63,404 bases of DNA from Cryobacterium melibiosiphilum (GTDB lineage: Bacteria; Actinomycetota; Actinomycetes; Actinomycetales; Microbacteriaceae): the NCBI RefSeq assembly GCF_003602235.1, contig NZ_QZVS01000086.1, positions 62,305 to 125,708 of the forward strand. The letters are read 5' to 3'. Numbering within the stretch: position 1 is the first letter of the stretch; every line of letters begins with the position of its first letter. Positions 25,167-33,243 of the stretch are shown here, piece by piece. A program made the translations under genes and the position numbers. The notes under the pieces are model-generated. The model did not search any database. It was not told the origin of the DNA and saw only the letters and a list, made by a program, of their open reading frames with translations.

Positions 25167-26153
25167 ATGTACACCGACATGTCCGAGGCGAGCCTGCAGA
25201 CGCATCGCAGCACGCAGACCGAGCCGCACGACTTCGACGCCTTCTGGGCCGAGACGCTGGCCGCGGCGGAGCGGCACCCGCTCGCGGTGACCGCAATGAA
25301 GGTGACGGATGCCCCGGGCTCGGCCGCGCTCACCACCCTCGACGTGTACGACGTCACTTTCACCGGTTTCGGCGGCCAGGCGATCAGCGCCTGGCTGCGG
25401 GTGCCGGCCGGAACCACCGAACCGCTGCCGGCCATCGTGCAGTTCCACGGCTACGGCCGCGGACGCGGACAGGCCTTCGAAAACCTGCTCTGGGCATCCG
25501 CCGGGTACGCGCACTTCGACATGGACGTGCGCGGCCAGGGCTCCGGCGGCACCACCGGCGTCACCCCCGACAATGACGGCGGGGCGGGCACCGGCCCGCA
25601 GGTTCCGGGCTTCATGACCCGCGGCATCGAAGCGCCGGGCAGCTACTACTACCGCCGCCTCTACACGGACGCCGTGCGCGCCGTCGCTGCGGCCCGCGCG
25701 CTCGACCTCGTCGACGAGGCCCGGGTCGCCGTGATGGGCACCAGCCAGGGCGGCGGTATCGCGCTCGCCGTGGCCGGGCTCGTGCCGGGTCTCGCCGCGC
25801 TCGTCGCCCGGGTGCCGTTTCTGTGTGACTTTCCGCGGGCATCCGTCATCACCGACGCCATGCCGTACCGGGAGATCGCCCAGTACCTCGCCGTGCACCG
25901 GCTGAGCGTCGCGACCGTCTACGAGACGCTGAGCTACTTCGACGGCGTCAACTTCGCCAAACGGGCCACCGCTCCCGCCGTGTTCACCGCCGGCCTGATG
26001 GATGCGATCTGCCCGCCCTCGACGGTGTTCGGCGCGTTCCACAGCTACGCCGGGCCGAAAGACGTGACGGTGTGGCAGTACAACGGCCACGAGGGCGGAG
26101 CCTGGGAAGACGACGCCCTCGCGCTGCGCGCCTTCGCCGCGCACCTGAATTGA
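25167..26153 (+). CDS. acetyl xylan esterase / cephalosporin deacetylase (CE7 family)
   Basis: Carbohydrate esterase family 7 hydrolase (328 aa), cytoplasmic, removing acetyl groups from short xylo-oligosaccharides and related substrates. The family motifs are present in order: RGQG in VRGQGSGGTTG, the nucleophile S193 in GTSQGG, and the catalytic His in YNGHEGG, with Asp in AGLMDAICPPSTVF. The start is ATG 25167 with TAGGCT exactly six bases upstream, arguing for a leaderless mRNA. There is no signal peptide. A sugar-polymer theme is shared with the beta-glucoside and rhamnose loci, but there is no operon link. Confidence 0.88.
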   Translation: MYTDMSEASLQTHRSTQTEPHDFDAFWAETLAAAERHPLAVTAMKVTDAPGSAALTTLDVYDVTFTGFGGQAISAWLRVPAGTTEPLPAIVQFHGYGRGRGQAFENLLWASAGYAHFDMDVRGQGSGGTTGVTPDNDGGAGTGPQVPGFMTRGIEAPGSYYYRRLYTDAVRAVAAARALDLVDEARVAVMGTSQGGGIALAVAGLVPGLAALVARVPFLCDFPRASVITDAMPYREIAQYLAVHRLSVATVYETLSYFDGVNFAKRATAPAVFTAGLMDAICPPSTVFGAFHSYAGPKDVTVWQYNGHEGGAWEDDALALRAFAAHLN

Positions 26154-26187
26154 ACCGCGCGTCAACCATGGCGCCTCTGCGGTTCTG

Positions 26188-26496
26188 TTGAGTCACAACC
26201 TGGATCGCGGCTTCGCGGTGCATCCCTTGACGCTCGCCGAAGTCCTGACAGGCGGCGTGCGCCTGGGGCGGGCGAGCCAACTGCTGGCTGACCTCACCGA
26301 TATGGGCATCGGAGCGCTCACGCCCGCTCGCGACGAGCCCATGCTCCTGGCCGAGCTGCGCGTGACGACCGGCTTGAAGATGCCGGACTGTTGTGTGCTG
26401 GTCGCCGCTCTGCAGGAGTCCGCCCCGCTGGCAACCTTCGACGCCGCGCTCGCCCGCGCCGCGGTCGCGCTCGGACTGCGCGTCGTGCCGGCGTAG
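26188..26496 (+). pseudogene. 5'-truncated PIN-domain (VapC-like) toxin remnant
   Basis: The reading frame encodes the C-terminal two thirds of a PIN ribonuclease: AVHPLTLAEVLTGGVR with the conserved acidic E, LRVTTGLKMPDCCVLVAA with Asp, and LATFDAALARAA with the last Asp. The N-terminal strand with the first catalytic Asp (about 45 residues) is missing. Only 34 bp separate this frame from the stop of the preceding esterase gene, so a frameshift cannot hide it. No VapB-like antitoxin is adjacent. It is probably an inactive relic left by a deletion that also brought the next toxin-antitoxin pair close. Confidence 0.7.
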
Positions 26497-26544
26497 ATGC
26501 CGGAATGCACGCGGTGTTCACCCGAGCCGAAGGCTCTGTCCGTT

Positions 26545-26571
26545 CTGGTACCAGACTGGTATTATTTCGCC
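26545..26571 (+). promoter_or_regulatory. autoregulated promoter of the RHH/Doc toxin-antitoxin operon
   Basis: CTGGTACCAG (26545-26554) is a perfect palindrome, and CTGGTA recurs 11 bp later (26556-26561), one helical turn away. This suits two ribbon-helix-helix dimers. The second copy overlaps the -10 TATTAT (26560-26565), which ends exactly six bases before ATG 26572. Repression by the antitoxin or the toxin-antitoxin complex is inferred. Confidence 0.6.
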
Positions 26572-26778
26572 ATGGCGATGACGGTGAGAATCCCAGAGGC
26601 GTTGGACCGCCAGCTCGAGACGCTGGCCGAGGCGCAAAAGATTTCCAAGCACGCCCTGTTGCTGCAAGGTGCGGCACTCGTGGTCGAGCAGTACTCCCGC
26701 CGCACCGAGATCGATTCCGCGATTGACTTCGTAGTCAGCCATGACGCCGCTTTGCTGAAGAGGCTCGAAGACTCATGA
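26572..26778 (+). CDS. ribbon-helix-helix antitoxin
   Basis: A 68-aa protein whose first half, MTVRIPEALDRQLETLAEAQKISKHALLLQGAALVVEQY, reads as an RHH/CopG DNA-binding domain (strand TVRIP, two helices). The tail DFVVSHDAALLKRLEDS would neutralise the toxin. It overlaps the Doc gene by ATGA and is therefore translationally coupled. ATG 26572 is chosen because of the -10 at N6; ATG 26578 would remove two residues. A longer upstream frame would cover the promoter and operator. The partner order (antitoxin first) is standard. Confidence 0.8.
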   Translation: MAMTVRIPEALDRQLETLAEAQKISKHALLLQGAALVVEQYSRRTEIDSAIDFVVSHDAALLKRLEDS

Positions 26779-27152
26779 CCCGATACCTGGGGATGGCCGA
26801 CGCCCTCCAGGTCACCAAGCGCTACGGATTTCACGTGCGTGACGCGGGCCTTCTCGCGTCGGCGCTGGCTCGCCCCTCCGCCTCGATGTTTGATACGGAT
26901 GCCTATCCGACGCTGGACCGCAAGGCCGCGGCGCTGATCGAATCGCTGGTGCGCAATCATCCGCTTGTCGATGGCAACAAACGTACCGGGTGGACTCTGC
27001 TCGTCGCGTTCCTGTGGATCAACGGCTTTGCGCACAACTTCAGCACGGACGAAGGCTACGACCTCGTCGTCGGCGTCGCCGAGGGTCGAATCGAGCTCGA
27101 CGAATCTGAGCGACGCATCCACGCGCACCGCGTCGACCGCCCGCGCGAGTGA
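26775..27152 (+). CDS. doc: Doc-type Fic-fold toxin
   Basis: Death-on-curing toxin (125 aa, the usual length). The Fic/Doc core motif is HPLVDGNKRTGW near residue 62, with Leu in the position often occupied by Phe. The leading PTLDRKAAALIESLVRN and following LVAFLWINGF are typical. Doc phosphorylates EF-Tu; antitoxin binding blocks the site. It is paired with an RHH rather than a Phd antitoxin. The last codons CGC GAG TGA lie inside the left arm of a class C palindromic element, so that repeat supplies the stop codon. Confidence 0.85.
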   Translation: MTRYLGMADALQVTKRYGFHVRDAGLLASALARPSASMFDTDAYPTLDRKAAALIESLVRNHPLVDGNKRTGWTLLVAFLWINGFAHNFSTDEGYDLVVGVAEGRIELDESERRIHAHRVDRPRE

Positions 27153-27203
27153 GCAGTTTGTGCACTTACCGAGCTCGGGAAGTGCAGAAACTGCTCACTC
27201 GCG
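27144..27203. repeat. class C intergenic palindrome (first copy)
   Basis: A 60-bp near-perfect palindrome. The 24-bp arms start CGCGAGTGAGCA and end TGCACTT (27144-27167), mirrored at 27180-27203 with a single mismatch. The 12-bp centre contains CCGAGCTCGG, itself a perfect palindrome that extends the stem. It spans the stop codon of the Doc toxin gene and lies 12 bp from the stop of convergent lldD. Probably a bidirectional terminator. A homologous copy is at 61364-61423. Confidence 0.9.
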
Positions 27204-27215
27204 AGAAACGAAGTG

Positions 27216-28499
27216 CTACTTGACGGTGACGGGCGTGCGCACGGTCTCGGCGGCGGCCACGATCGAGGGGGCGACCGGCTGCAGGCGGGTGAGCTGCGTG
27301 ACGTGGCCCGGGGTGAGCTCCTCGAGCGAGTTGACGCCGAGCAGCCGCATCGTGCGCGAGATCTGATCCGACAGAATCTGGATCGTACGGTTCACACCCG
27401 CCTCGCCGCCCGCCATCAGGCCGTAGAGGTAGGCGCGACCGATCATCGTGAAGCGGGCGCCGAGGGCGATTGATGCGACGATGTCGGCTCCCGACATGAT
27501 GCCCGTGTCCAGGTGCACCTCGGTGTGGTGCCCCACCTCGCGGGCGACGTCGGGCAGCAGCCGGAACGGGATCGGCGCCCGGTCGAGCTGGCGGCCGCCG
27601 TGATTGGAGAGGGTGATGCCGTCGACGCCGATGTCCACGAGGCGCTTGGCGTCCTCGAGGTTCTGCACGCCCTTGACGACGACCTTGCCGGGCCACTGCG
27701 CCTTGATCCAGGCGAGGTCCTCGAAGTCGACGGTCGGGTCGAACATGGTGTCGAGCAGGTCGGCGACGGTGCCGCTCCAACGGTCCAGGCTCGCGAACGA
27801 CAGTGGTTCGGTGGTGAGAAAGTTGATCCACCATTCCGGGCGCGGCAGCGCGTTGGCGACGGTTCCGAGGGTGAGCTGCGGCGGAATTGAGAAGCCGTTG
27901 CGCTTGTCGCGCAGGCGTGCGCCGGCGACGGGCACGTCGACCGTCACGAGCAGGGTGTCGAAGCCGGCCTTCGCGGCCCGCTCGACGAGTGCCATCGAGC
28001 GGTCGCGGTCCTTCCACATGTACAGCTGGAACCAGTTGCGCCCGTGCGGGTTCGCGGCCTTGACGTCTTCGATCGAGGTCGTGCCCATGGTCGAGAGGGC
28101 GAACGGGATGCCGGCGCGGGCGGCGGCGTGGGCGCCGGCGATCTCGCCCTCGGTCTGCATCATGCGGGTGAAGCCGGTCGGGGCGATGCCGAAGGGCTGG
28201 GCGACGGGCGCGCCGAGCACGTCCCAGCCGGTCGACACGTTCGACACGTCGCGCAGGATCGACGGGTGGAACTCGATGTCCTCGAAGGCCTGGCGGGCCC
28301 GGGCGAGCGAGATTTCGGCTTCGGCGGCGCCCTCGGTGTAGTCGAACGCGGCCTTCGGGGTGCGCTTCTTGGCGATCGTGCGCAGGTCCTGAATGGTCAG
28401 CGCGCCGTCGAGGCGACGCTTCTTGGCGTTCAGCTCGGGCGACTTGAACTGCATGAGCGGAGCGAGGTCTTTGATCTTCGGGATGCGTCGTTGAACCAT
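27216..28499 (-). CDS. lldD: FMN-dependent L-lactate dehydrogenase
   Basis: FMN alpha-hydroxy-acid dehydrogenase (427 aa) oxidising L-lactate to pyruvate and passing electrons to the quinone pool. Motifs: [67 protein letters not shown] with the catalytic His/Arg, then [11 protein letters not shown] and [16 protein letters not shown] for phosphate binding. The protein is slightly longer at the N-terminus ([17 protein letters not shown]), typical of actinobacterial lldD. It lies 44 bp behind the GntR regulator and is probably co-transcribed with it. L-lactate from rhamnose (loci at 33-38 kb) could be a substrate source. Confidence 0.92.
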   Translation of the reverse strand: MVQRRIPKIKDLAPLMQFKSPELNAKKRRLDGALTIQDLRTIAKKRTPKAAFDYTEGAAEAEISLARARQAFEDIEFHPSILRDVSNVSTGWDVLGAPVAQPFGIAPTGFTRMMQTEGEIAGAHAAARAGIPFALSTMGTTSIEDVKAANPHGRNWFQLYMWKDRDRSMALVERAAKAGFDTLLVTVDVPVAGARLRDKRNGFSIPPQLTLGTVANALPRPEWWINFLTTEPLSFASLDRWSGTVADLLDTMFDPTVDFEDLAWIKAQWPGKVVVKGVQNLEDAKRLVDIGVDGITLSNHGGRQLDRAPIPFRLLPDVAREVGHHTEVHLDTGIMSGADIVASIALGARFTMIGRAYLYGLMAGGEAGVNRTIQILSDQISRTMRLLGVNSLEELTPGHVTQLTRLQPVAPSIVAAAETVRTPVTVK

Positions 28500-28543
28500 G
28501 TCGGTGTCCTGTCTGTCGTAAAGGGTGGCGTGCGTGGTGGTTG

Positions 28544-29344
28544 TTACTGCGCGATGGGTGAGGTCAGTTGGGATTCGGCGTAGTACCCCGAGATGTGGCT
28601 GTGCACCGCAGTTCGCGCCCCGTCGGGGTTGCCCTCGGTGATGGCGGCCAGAATCTGCCGGTGCTCGAGCTTGAGGCGAGCGGATGTCGCAGGCCACGAC
28701 ACGAGGCCGGCCAGCCCCGCGCGCACATAGCCCTCGATCGCACTGCGGAGCCCCGCCATCGTTGCCGTGATCACCTGGTTGCCGCCGGCCTCCGCGAGCG
28801 AGAGGTGGAACTGGGCGTCGAGGGCGAGAAACTCGGCCTCGGTGAGTTCTGGCCGATCCATCGCATCGAGCAGGACGACGGATTCGGCCAGGTCGGGGCA
28901 TCCGACGTCGGTGGCGTCGGGGTCCCACGTCTGGGCGGCACGACGGCCGGCGCAGCGCTCGGCGAGCTCGGACACAACCGACCCTTCGAGAACGAGGCGG
29001 GTTTTCACGACGTCGGCGACCGGAAACCCCTGGGCGGCGACCTGCAGGCGCATGAGCGCGGACATGCCGCCGCCGGGCAACGCGACGATGATCGCGCCCG
29101 ATGACGGGCCTGAGCCGACGGCCGTGCGGATCAGGCCGAGCACCTCGAGCACCCGGATCGCTTCACGAACGCTGGAGCGGCCGACGCCGAGTTCGGCGGC
29201 GAGCTGGCGCTCGGGCGGCAGGTGATCGCCCGGGCCGAGGCGGCCGCTGAGCAGATCGAGCTCTACACGGTCGAGCACGGTCTGCCAAGCACGTCGTTCG
29301 ATCGTGTCGGTCACGGCGCTGTCGGTCACGGCGTTGTGGGTCAA
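28544..29344 (-). CDS. lldR: FadR/LldR-type GntR regulator
   Basis: GntR regulator of the FadR/LldR subfamily (266 aa): winged [34 protein letters not shown] and an all-helical FCD effector domain with the metal/ligand region ([19 protein letters not shown] and [20 protein letters not shown]). I chose TTG 29344 because GAGGAG is positioned 6 nt before it and the alternative GTG at 29401 would start on the operator. It is upstream of lldD, so lactate-responsive repression of lldRD is a good inference. Confidence 0.85.
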   Translation of the reverse strand: MTHNAVTDSAVTDTIERRAWQTVLDRVELDLLSGRLGPGDHLPPERQLAAELGVGRSSVREAIRVLEVLGLIRTAVGSGPSSGAIIVALPGGGMSALMRLQVAAQGFPVADVVKTRLVLEGSVVSELAERCAGRRAAQTWDPDATDVGCPDLAESVVLLDAMDRPELTEAEFLALDAQFHLSLAEAGGNQVITATMAGLRSAIEGYVRAGLAGLVSWPATSARLKLEHRQILAAITEGNPDGARTAVHSHISGYYAESQLTSPIAQ

Positions 29345-29374
29345 CGTGGGCTCCTCGGCGGTGAGTTTGGCGTG

Positions 29375-29408
29375 TGGTCTGACCACTAGTGGTCTGACCA
29401 CACCTTAC
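29375..29408. promoter_or_regulatory. LldR/FadR-type operator and promoter of lldR-lldD
   Basis: Two copies of the GntR-FadR-type site TGGTCTGACCA lie at 29375-29385 and 29390-29400, separated by CTAG. A minus-strand -10 TAAGGT (29403-29408) sits immediately upstream, so the predicted transcription start falls inside the operator. Binding by the adjacent GntR protein would block initiation. Confidence 0.75.
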
Positions 29409-29500
29409 ACGGAATCGCCCCTCCCGTCGAGACCGAGCCGCCATACTCAGGGTCAGGCCCGGAACTCGTGCTTCCCCCGACCCGCACCAGAAAGGCTCCC

Positions 29501-30268
29501 ATGCCCGACCAGCCGGCTCCGTCTCTGATCGACCTCGTTCTTCCGACCGGCCTGGGAGGCAGTCCGGGGCTGAAGGCCGTGCTCGGCGTGCCCGCCGGTA
29601 TGGGCCCGTGGCCCGGAGTCGTGCTGGTGCACGAAGCCTTCGGCCTCACCGATGTCATGCGCCGTCAGGTCGCGCGCCTCGCCGACGCTGGCTATCTCGC
29701 CCTCATGCCCGACCTCTTCACCGCGGGCGGCGCCCGCAAGTGCCTGGTCAGCACATTTCGTGCCCTGGCGGCGGGCGAAGGCCGCGCCTTCGTCGACATC
29801 GAGGCGGCCCGACAATTTCTCCTCGACCGCGACGACACCACGGGCGCCGTGGGCGTCCTCGGGTTTTGCATGGGTGGGGGCTTCGCGCTGGCGGCCGCCG
29901 CGACGGGGTTCGCCGCGTCATCCGTGAATTACGGCCGCCTGCCCGCCGACCTCGACGCGGCCCTGGAGGGAGCCTGCCCGATCGTTGGCAGCTTCGGAGG
30001 CCGCGATCGCTCGCTGCCGGGAGCGGCGGCCACACTGCGCACAGCCCTGAACCGTCGCGCAATCGCCAATGACGTGAAGGAATACCCGACCGCGGGCCAC
30101 GCCTTTCTCAACGACGCCGAGTCCGGCCCGGCCGCCCTGCGGTTCGTTTTCAGGCGGATACTCGGGGCCGGCCCCGATCCGCAGGCCGCCGCCGACGCGT
30201 GGCTGCGCATCGAGGCCTTCTTCGACGAGCACCTAGGCGGGCAGGCTCCCGACGAGGTCCGTGAGTGA
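29501..30268 (+). CDS. dienelactone hydrolase family protein
   Basis: Alpha/beta hydrolase of the dienelactone-hydrolase family (255 aa) with a cysteine nucleophile: GVLGFCMGGGFALAAAA, VLVHEAFGLTDVMRRQVARLADAGYLALMPDLF, and C-terminal His in TAGHAFLND. The physiological substrate is uncertain; most homologues outside chlorocatechol clusters hydrolyse unknown lactones or esters. ATG 29501 has AGAAAGG upstream. Its last 36 bp overlap the 3' end of the convergent HAD gene. Confidence 0.82.
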   Translation: MPDQPAPSLIDLVLPTGLGGSPGLKAVLGVPAGMGPWPGVVLVHEAFGLTDVMRRQVARLADAGYLALMPDLFTAGGARKCLVSTFRALAAGEGRAFVDIEAARQFLLDRDDTTGAVGVLGFCMGGGFALAAAATGFAASSVNYGRLPADLDAALEGACPIVGSFGGRDRSLPGAAATLRTALNRRAIANDVKEYPTAGHAFLNDAESGPAALRFVFRRILGAGPDPQAAADAWLRIEAFFDEHLGGQAPDEVRE

Positions 30269-30907
30269 GCGGATGCTGACGGTCGGCTGCGCGAAGTAGC
30301 CCGGGTAGGCGCTGCCCGCACGGTTCAGCCACGCCGTCTGCAGCCCGGCCCGGGCGGCGCCGTGGATATCCCACGGGTGCACGGCCACCAGCATCACGTC
30401 GCTCGGCGCCACTGCGAGCGTGCCGACGGCGTACTCATAGGCGCCCGGAGCCGGTTTCCAGGCCGGAGCGTCGTCGACCGACAGGACTCGCTCGAAGGCG
30501 TCGCGCACACCGGCTGCACCGAGCAAGGTCTCGGCGACCCGGGCGGCGCCGTTGGAGAGGGTCGCCAGCCGCAGCCCGGCCTCCGCCAGGGACGCGAGGC
30601 CGGCGGCGACGTCGGGGTGCAACTCCAGGGCGCCAAAGCCCGTCATGACGTGAGCCACGGCCTCGTCGGCACCCCGGCGCGACGGCAACTCGCTGAACTG
30701 GCGTCGTAGGGAGTCGGTGGCGATCTCGCCGAACGATGCCGGGCTGCCGGCCGCGGTGAGGGCGAAGCCGTCGCGCAGCACCCCGGAGAACCAGAGGGCT
30801 GCGAGGTGGGCGGGCGCACCGACAGCCGTGAACCGATCCGCGAGGGGAGCCATGTCCGACAGGGTCTCGTTGACGTCGAAGAGGATGACGCGGGGTCGGG
30901 TGAGCAT
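30233..30907 (-). CDS. haloacid dehalogenase type II (HAD superfamily)
   Basis: HAD-superfamily hydrolase (224 aa) resembling L-2-haloacid dehalogenases: nucleophile Asp in VILFDVNETLSDM, TLSNGA for motif II, KPAPGAYEYA with the motif III Lys, and MLVAVHPWDIHGAARAGL for motif IV. The VNETL rather than DGTL motif I marks the dehalogenase type. Whether it dehalogenates anything in vivo is unknown. ATG 30907 follows GGAGG. Its 3' end overlaps the convergent dienelactone hydrolase gene by 36 bp. Confidence 0.82.
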   Translation of the reverse strand: MLTRPRVILFDVNETLSDMAPLADRFTAVGAPAHLAALWFSGVLRDGFALTAAGSPASFGEIATDSLRRQFSELPSRRGADEAVAHVMTGFGALELHPDVAAGLASLAEAGLRLATLSNGAARVAETLLGAAGVRDAFERVLSVDDAPAWKPAPGAYEYAVGTLAVAPSDVMLVAVHPWDIHGAARAGLQTAWLNRAGSAYPGYFAQPTVSIRSLTDLVGSLPA

Positions 30908-31006
30908 GGAGCCTCCTGCGGGGCGGTCGGGGACGGCCGGACGCACCGTTCCCGACGAACCGTAGCATCCGTCGTCGTGTGCCGCGCGCCCGACCGCCCG
31001 CTGGAC

Positions 31007-31714
31007 CTAGTTTTCGGGCCGGTCGCGCTCGATCGGCTGGGTGTCGTAGCCGCCCGCCGGCGCATTCTGGGCACCAGCGCCCGCCATGCCACGGGCGTGG
31101 GCACCCTCCGACCAGGTGTCGGCCGGCTGTGCGCCGGTCTGCTCGCCCGCCCCGGCGAGCCCCTGTGAGGCCTCGAGCACGATCATGAACTCGCGCATCC
31201 ACGCGGCGTTGTCGGGCCAGGCCCGCCCGGATACGAGGTTGCCGTCGACAATGCCGGCCCCGTTCTCGAAGGTGCCGCCCCCGAGCTCCACGTCGATCTG
31301 CAGCGCGGGGTAGGCCGAGGTCGTGCGACCGTGCAGCACGCCAGCCGCCGCCAGCAGCAGGGGGCCGTGGCAGAGCGCGGCGACCGGGGCATTGGTTTCG
31401 AAGAAGTGCCGCACGATGCGCTTGGCGTCGTCGTCGTTGCGAATGTATTCGGGGGCGCGGCCGCCGGGCACGACGAGGGCCACGTAGTCCGACGGGTCCA
31501 CGTCGCGAAAGGCCACGTCGGCCGGCCAGGTGTGGCCGAGTTTCTCGGTGTAGGTGTCGAAACCGTCGACGAAGTCGTGCACGACGAACTGCAGGCGTCG
31601 CTTCTCGGGGGCGGCGATGTCAACCTCGTACCCGGCCTCCAGCAGGCGTTGGTACGGGTAGAACACCTCGAGCGTCTCGGCGGCGTCCCCGGTCAGGATG
31701 ATCACTTTGGGCAT
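31007..31714 (-). CDS. DJ-1/PfpI-family protein
   Basis: DJ-1/PfpI glutamine-amidotransferase-like protein (235 aa) with the nucleophile C115 in ALCHGPLLL and the family opening VIILTGDAAETLEVFYPYQRLLEAGYEVDIAAPEK. Members act as chaperones, deglycases or isonitrile hydratases; the role here is open. An about 50-residue C-terminal tail (GEQTGAQPADTW...) is low complexity and outside the fold. ATG 31714 has GAGAGG upstream; a longer frame to 32005 would overlap the next gene and is rejected. Confidence 0.82.
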   Translation of the reverse strand: MPKVIILTGDAAETLEVFYPYQRLLEAGYEVDIAAPEKRRLQFVVHDFVDGFDTYTEKLGHTWPADVAFRDVDPSDYVALVVPGGRAPEYIRNDDDAKRIVRHFFETNAPVAALCHGPLLLAAAGVLHGRTTSAYPALQIDVELGGGTFENGAGIVDGNLVSGRAWPDNAAWMREFMIVLEASQGLAGAGEQTGAQPADTWSEGAHARGMAGAGAQNAPAGGYDTQPIERDRPEN

Positions 31715-31835
31715 AACAAACCTCTCCGTCTGGTGCAGTCGGTCCGTGGTGCGGCTGGTGGTGGTGCCGCGCCCAACACCCTTGACCCGAAGTGGCCCGG
31801 GGGCAACCCCCGGATCGGAATGCCCGACCTGGGCG

Positions 31836-32810
31836 CTACCCGGCGGCCGGGCGACCCAACACGACGTTGAGCGGCTCCTCGCCGCGCTGCATCCGTTCGA
31901 TCTGAGTGCGCAGAAGCCGCACCATGCGCGGCAGCATCGCGGTCGATGCGCCCCCGACGTGCGGGCTGACCAGCACATTCGGCAGCGCGAAGAGCGGATG
32001 CCCATCGGGCAGCGGCTCCGGATCGGTCACGTCGAGCGCGAGCCGCACTCGGCCGCTGCTCGCGTGCGCCAGCAGGGCGTCGGTGTCGGCGACCGGCCCG
32101 CGCGCGATGTTCACGAGCAGGGCGCCGTCGGACATGCGTGACAGGAAGGCATCATCGACCAGGTGGTGCGTTTCGGGGGTCAGCGGCACCGCGACAACCA
32201 CGATGTCGGCCTGCGGCAGCAGATCGGCGAGGTCTGCGAAGGCGTGCACCCGACCGTTCTCATCGTCGCGGGCGGTGCGCGCGACCCGCACGATGGTGGT
32301 CTCGAAGGGCAGCAGGCGCGCCTCGATCGCCCGGCTGACGCCGCCGTAACCGATCAGCAGCACGGTGCGGTCGGCAAGGCTCGCGTGCTGCCGGGCGGGT
32401 CGGCTCCACTGGCCGGCAGCGGCAGCGCGCACGAAGTCCGGGAGGCCACGCTGCGCCGCGAGGATGAGCGCGACCGTGAGCTCGGCGGTCGAGGCCTCGT
32501 GCACCGTCGCCGCGTTCGCGAGCACAGTGCCGGTCGGCAGCACCGCGTCGGCGCCGTCGTAGCCGATCGCCTGGCTCTGCACGAGGCGGGTCTGCACTCC
32601 GGCGAGGTGGGCGAGCTTCTTCGTGGCGCCCATGTAGGGCATCACGACGAGGTCGATCTCGGGAACCGGCGCCGGGCCATCCATCGCCCACTCGATCAGA
32701 TTGACGCCGTCGGGCAGCTGCCCGAGCGCATCACGCAGAACACGGTCGGGCACGCTGACCAGGATTCGCTCGCTGCTGATTCGCTCGGGGCTCATCGGTT
32801 CAGTAGTCAT
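31836..32810 (-). CDS. D-2-hydroxyacid dehydrogenase
   Basis: NAD(P)-dependent D-isomer 2-hydroxyacid dehydrogenase (324 aa). The nucleotide-binding motif is LIGYGGVSRAIEARLLPFE (GxGxxG-like, with GYGGVS), followed by DIVVVAVPLTPETHHLVD, NIARGPVADTDAL with the catalytic Arg, LDVTDPEPLPDGHPLF with Glu, and SPHVGGAS with His. The substrate is unknown. TAGGCT (plus-strand 32817-32822) lies exactly six bases before the ATG, predicting a leaderless mRNA. The gene follows the tautomerase gene closely (22 bp). Confidence 0.88.
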   Translation of the reverse strand: MTTEPMSPERISSERILVSVPDRVLRDALGQLPDGVNLIEWAMDGPAPVPEIDLVVMPYMGATKKLAHLAGVQTRLVQSQAIGYDGADAVLPTGTVLANAATVHEASTAELTVALILAAQRGLPDFVRAAAAGQWSRPARQHASLADRTVLLIGYGGVSRAIEARLLPFETTIVRVARTARDDENGRVHAFADLADLLPQADIVVVAVPLTPETHHLVDDAFLSRMSDGALLVNIARGPVADTDALLAHASSGRVRLALDVTDPEPLPDGHPLFALPNVLVSPHVGGASTAMLPRMVRLLRTQIERMQRGEEPLNVVLGRPAAG

Positions 32811-32832
32811 CCCTCGAGCCTACGTGCCGAGC

Positions 32833-33213
32833 TCAGGCGTACTGGGCGTCACCGTTGCCGAAGCTCCAGTTCTCCTTCACGACCTCGACCAGGCCGATCA
32901 CGACGTCCTCACGGCGGATGCCGGCGTGCTCGTGCAGCCCGTCGGCCACCGCCCGGTAGAAGGCCTGCTTGAGAACGGTCGACCGGCCGGCGTTGAGGGT
33001 GACCTGAATGATGACCGCGGCATCCGTTCGCGAAATGCCGAGGTAGCCCGGGTCGATGACGAGCCGCCCGGGGGCGTGCTCGGTGATCACCTGAAAGTTG
33101 TCGTGCTCGGGCACGTTGAGCGTTTCGACGAGGGCACGGTAGACGACCGCGCTCACCGCGCCGAGGTAGTCGGCGGAGTTTCCGGCGGGCACGTCAATTC
33201 GTACGAGAGGCAT
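32833..33213 (-). CDS. tautomerase-superfamily protein
   Basis: A 126-aa tautomerase-superfamily (4-oxalocrotonate tautomerase-like) protein with the catalytic Pro directly after Met (MPLVRIDVPAG) and two beta-alpha-beta repeats (FQVITEHAPGRLVIDPGY, AVIIQVTLNAGRS, VVIGLVEVVKENWSFGNG). The C-terminal NWSFGNGDAQY is typical of this actinobacterial group. The substrate is unknown. A TATTCT -10 (plus-strand 33220-33225) ends six bases upstream of ATG 33213, so it can be expressed independently of rhaB, whose stop lies 30 bp upstream. Confidence 0.8.
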   Translation of the reverse strand: MPLVRIDVPAGNSADYLGAVSAVVYRALVETLNVPEHDNFQVITEHAPGRLVIDPGYLGISRTDAAVIIQVTLNAGRSTVLKQAFYRAVADGLHEHAGIRREDVVIGLVEVVKENWSFGNGDAQYA

Positions 33214-33243
33214 AGCTTCAGAATATCGCGGCGACCCGCTCCG

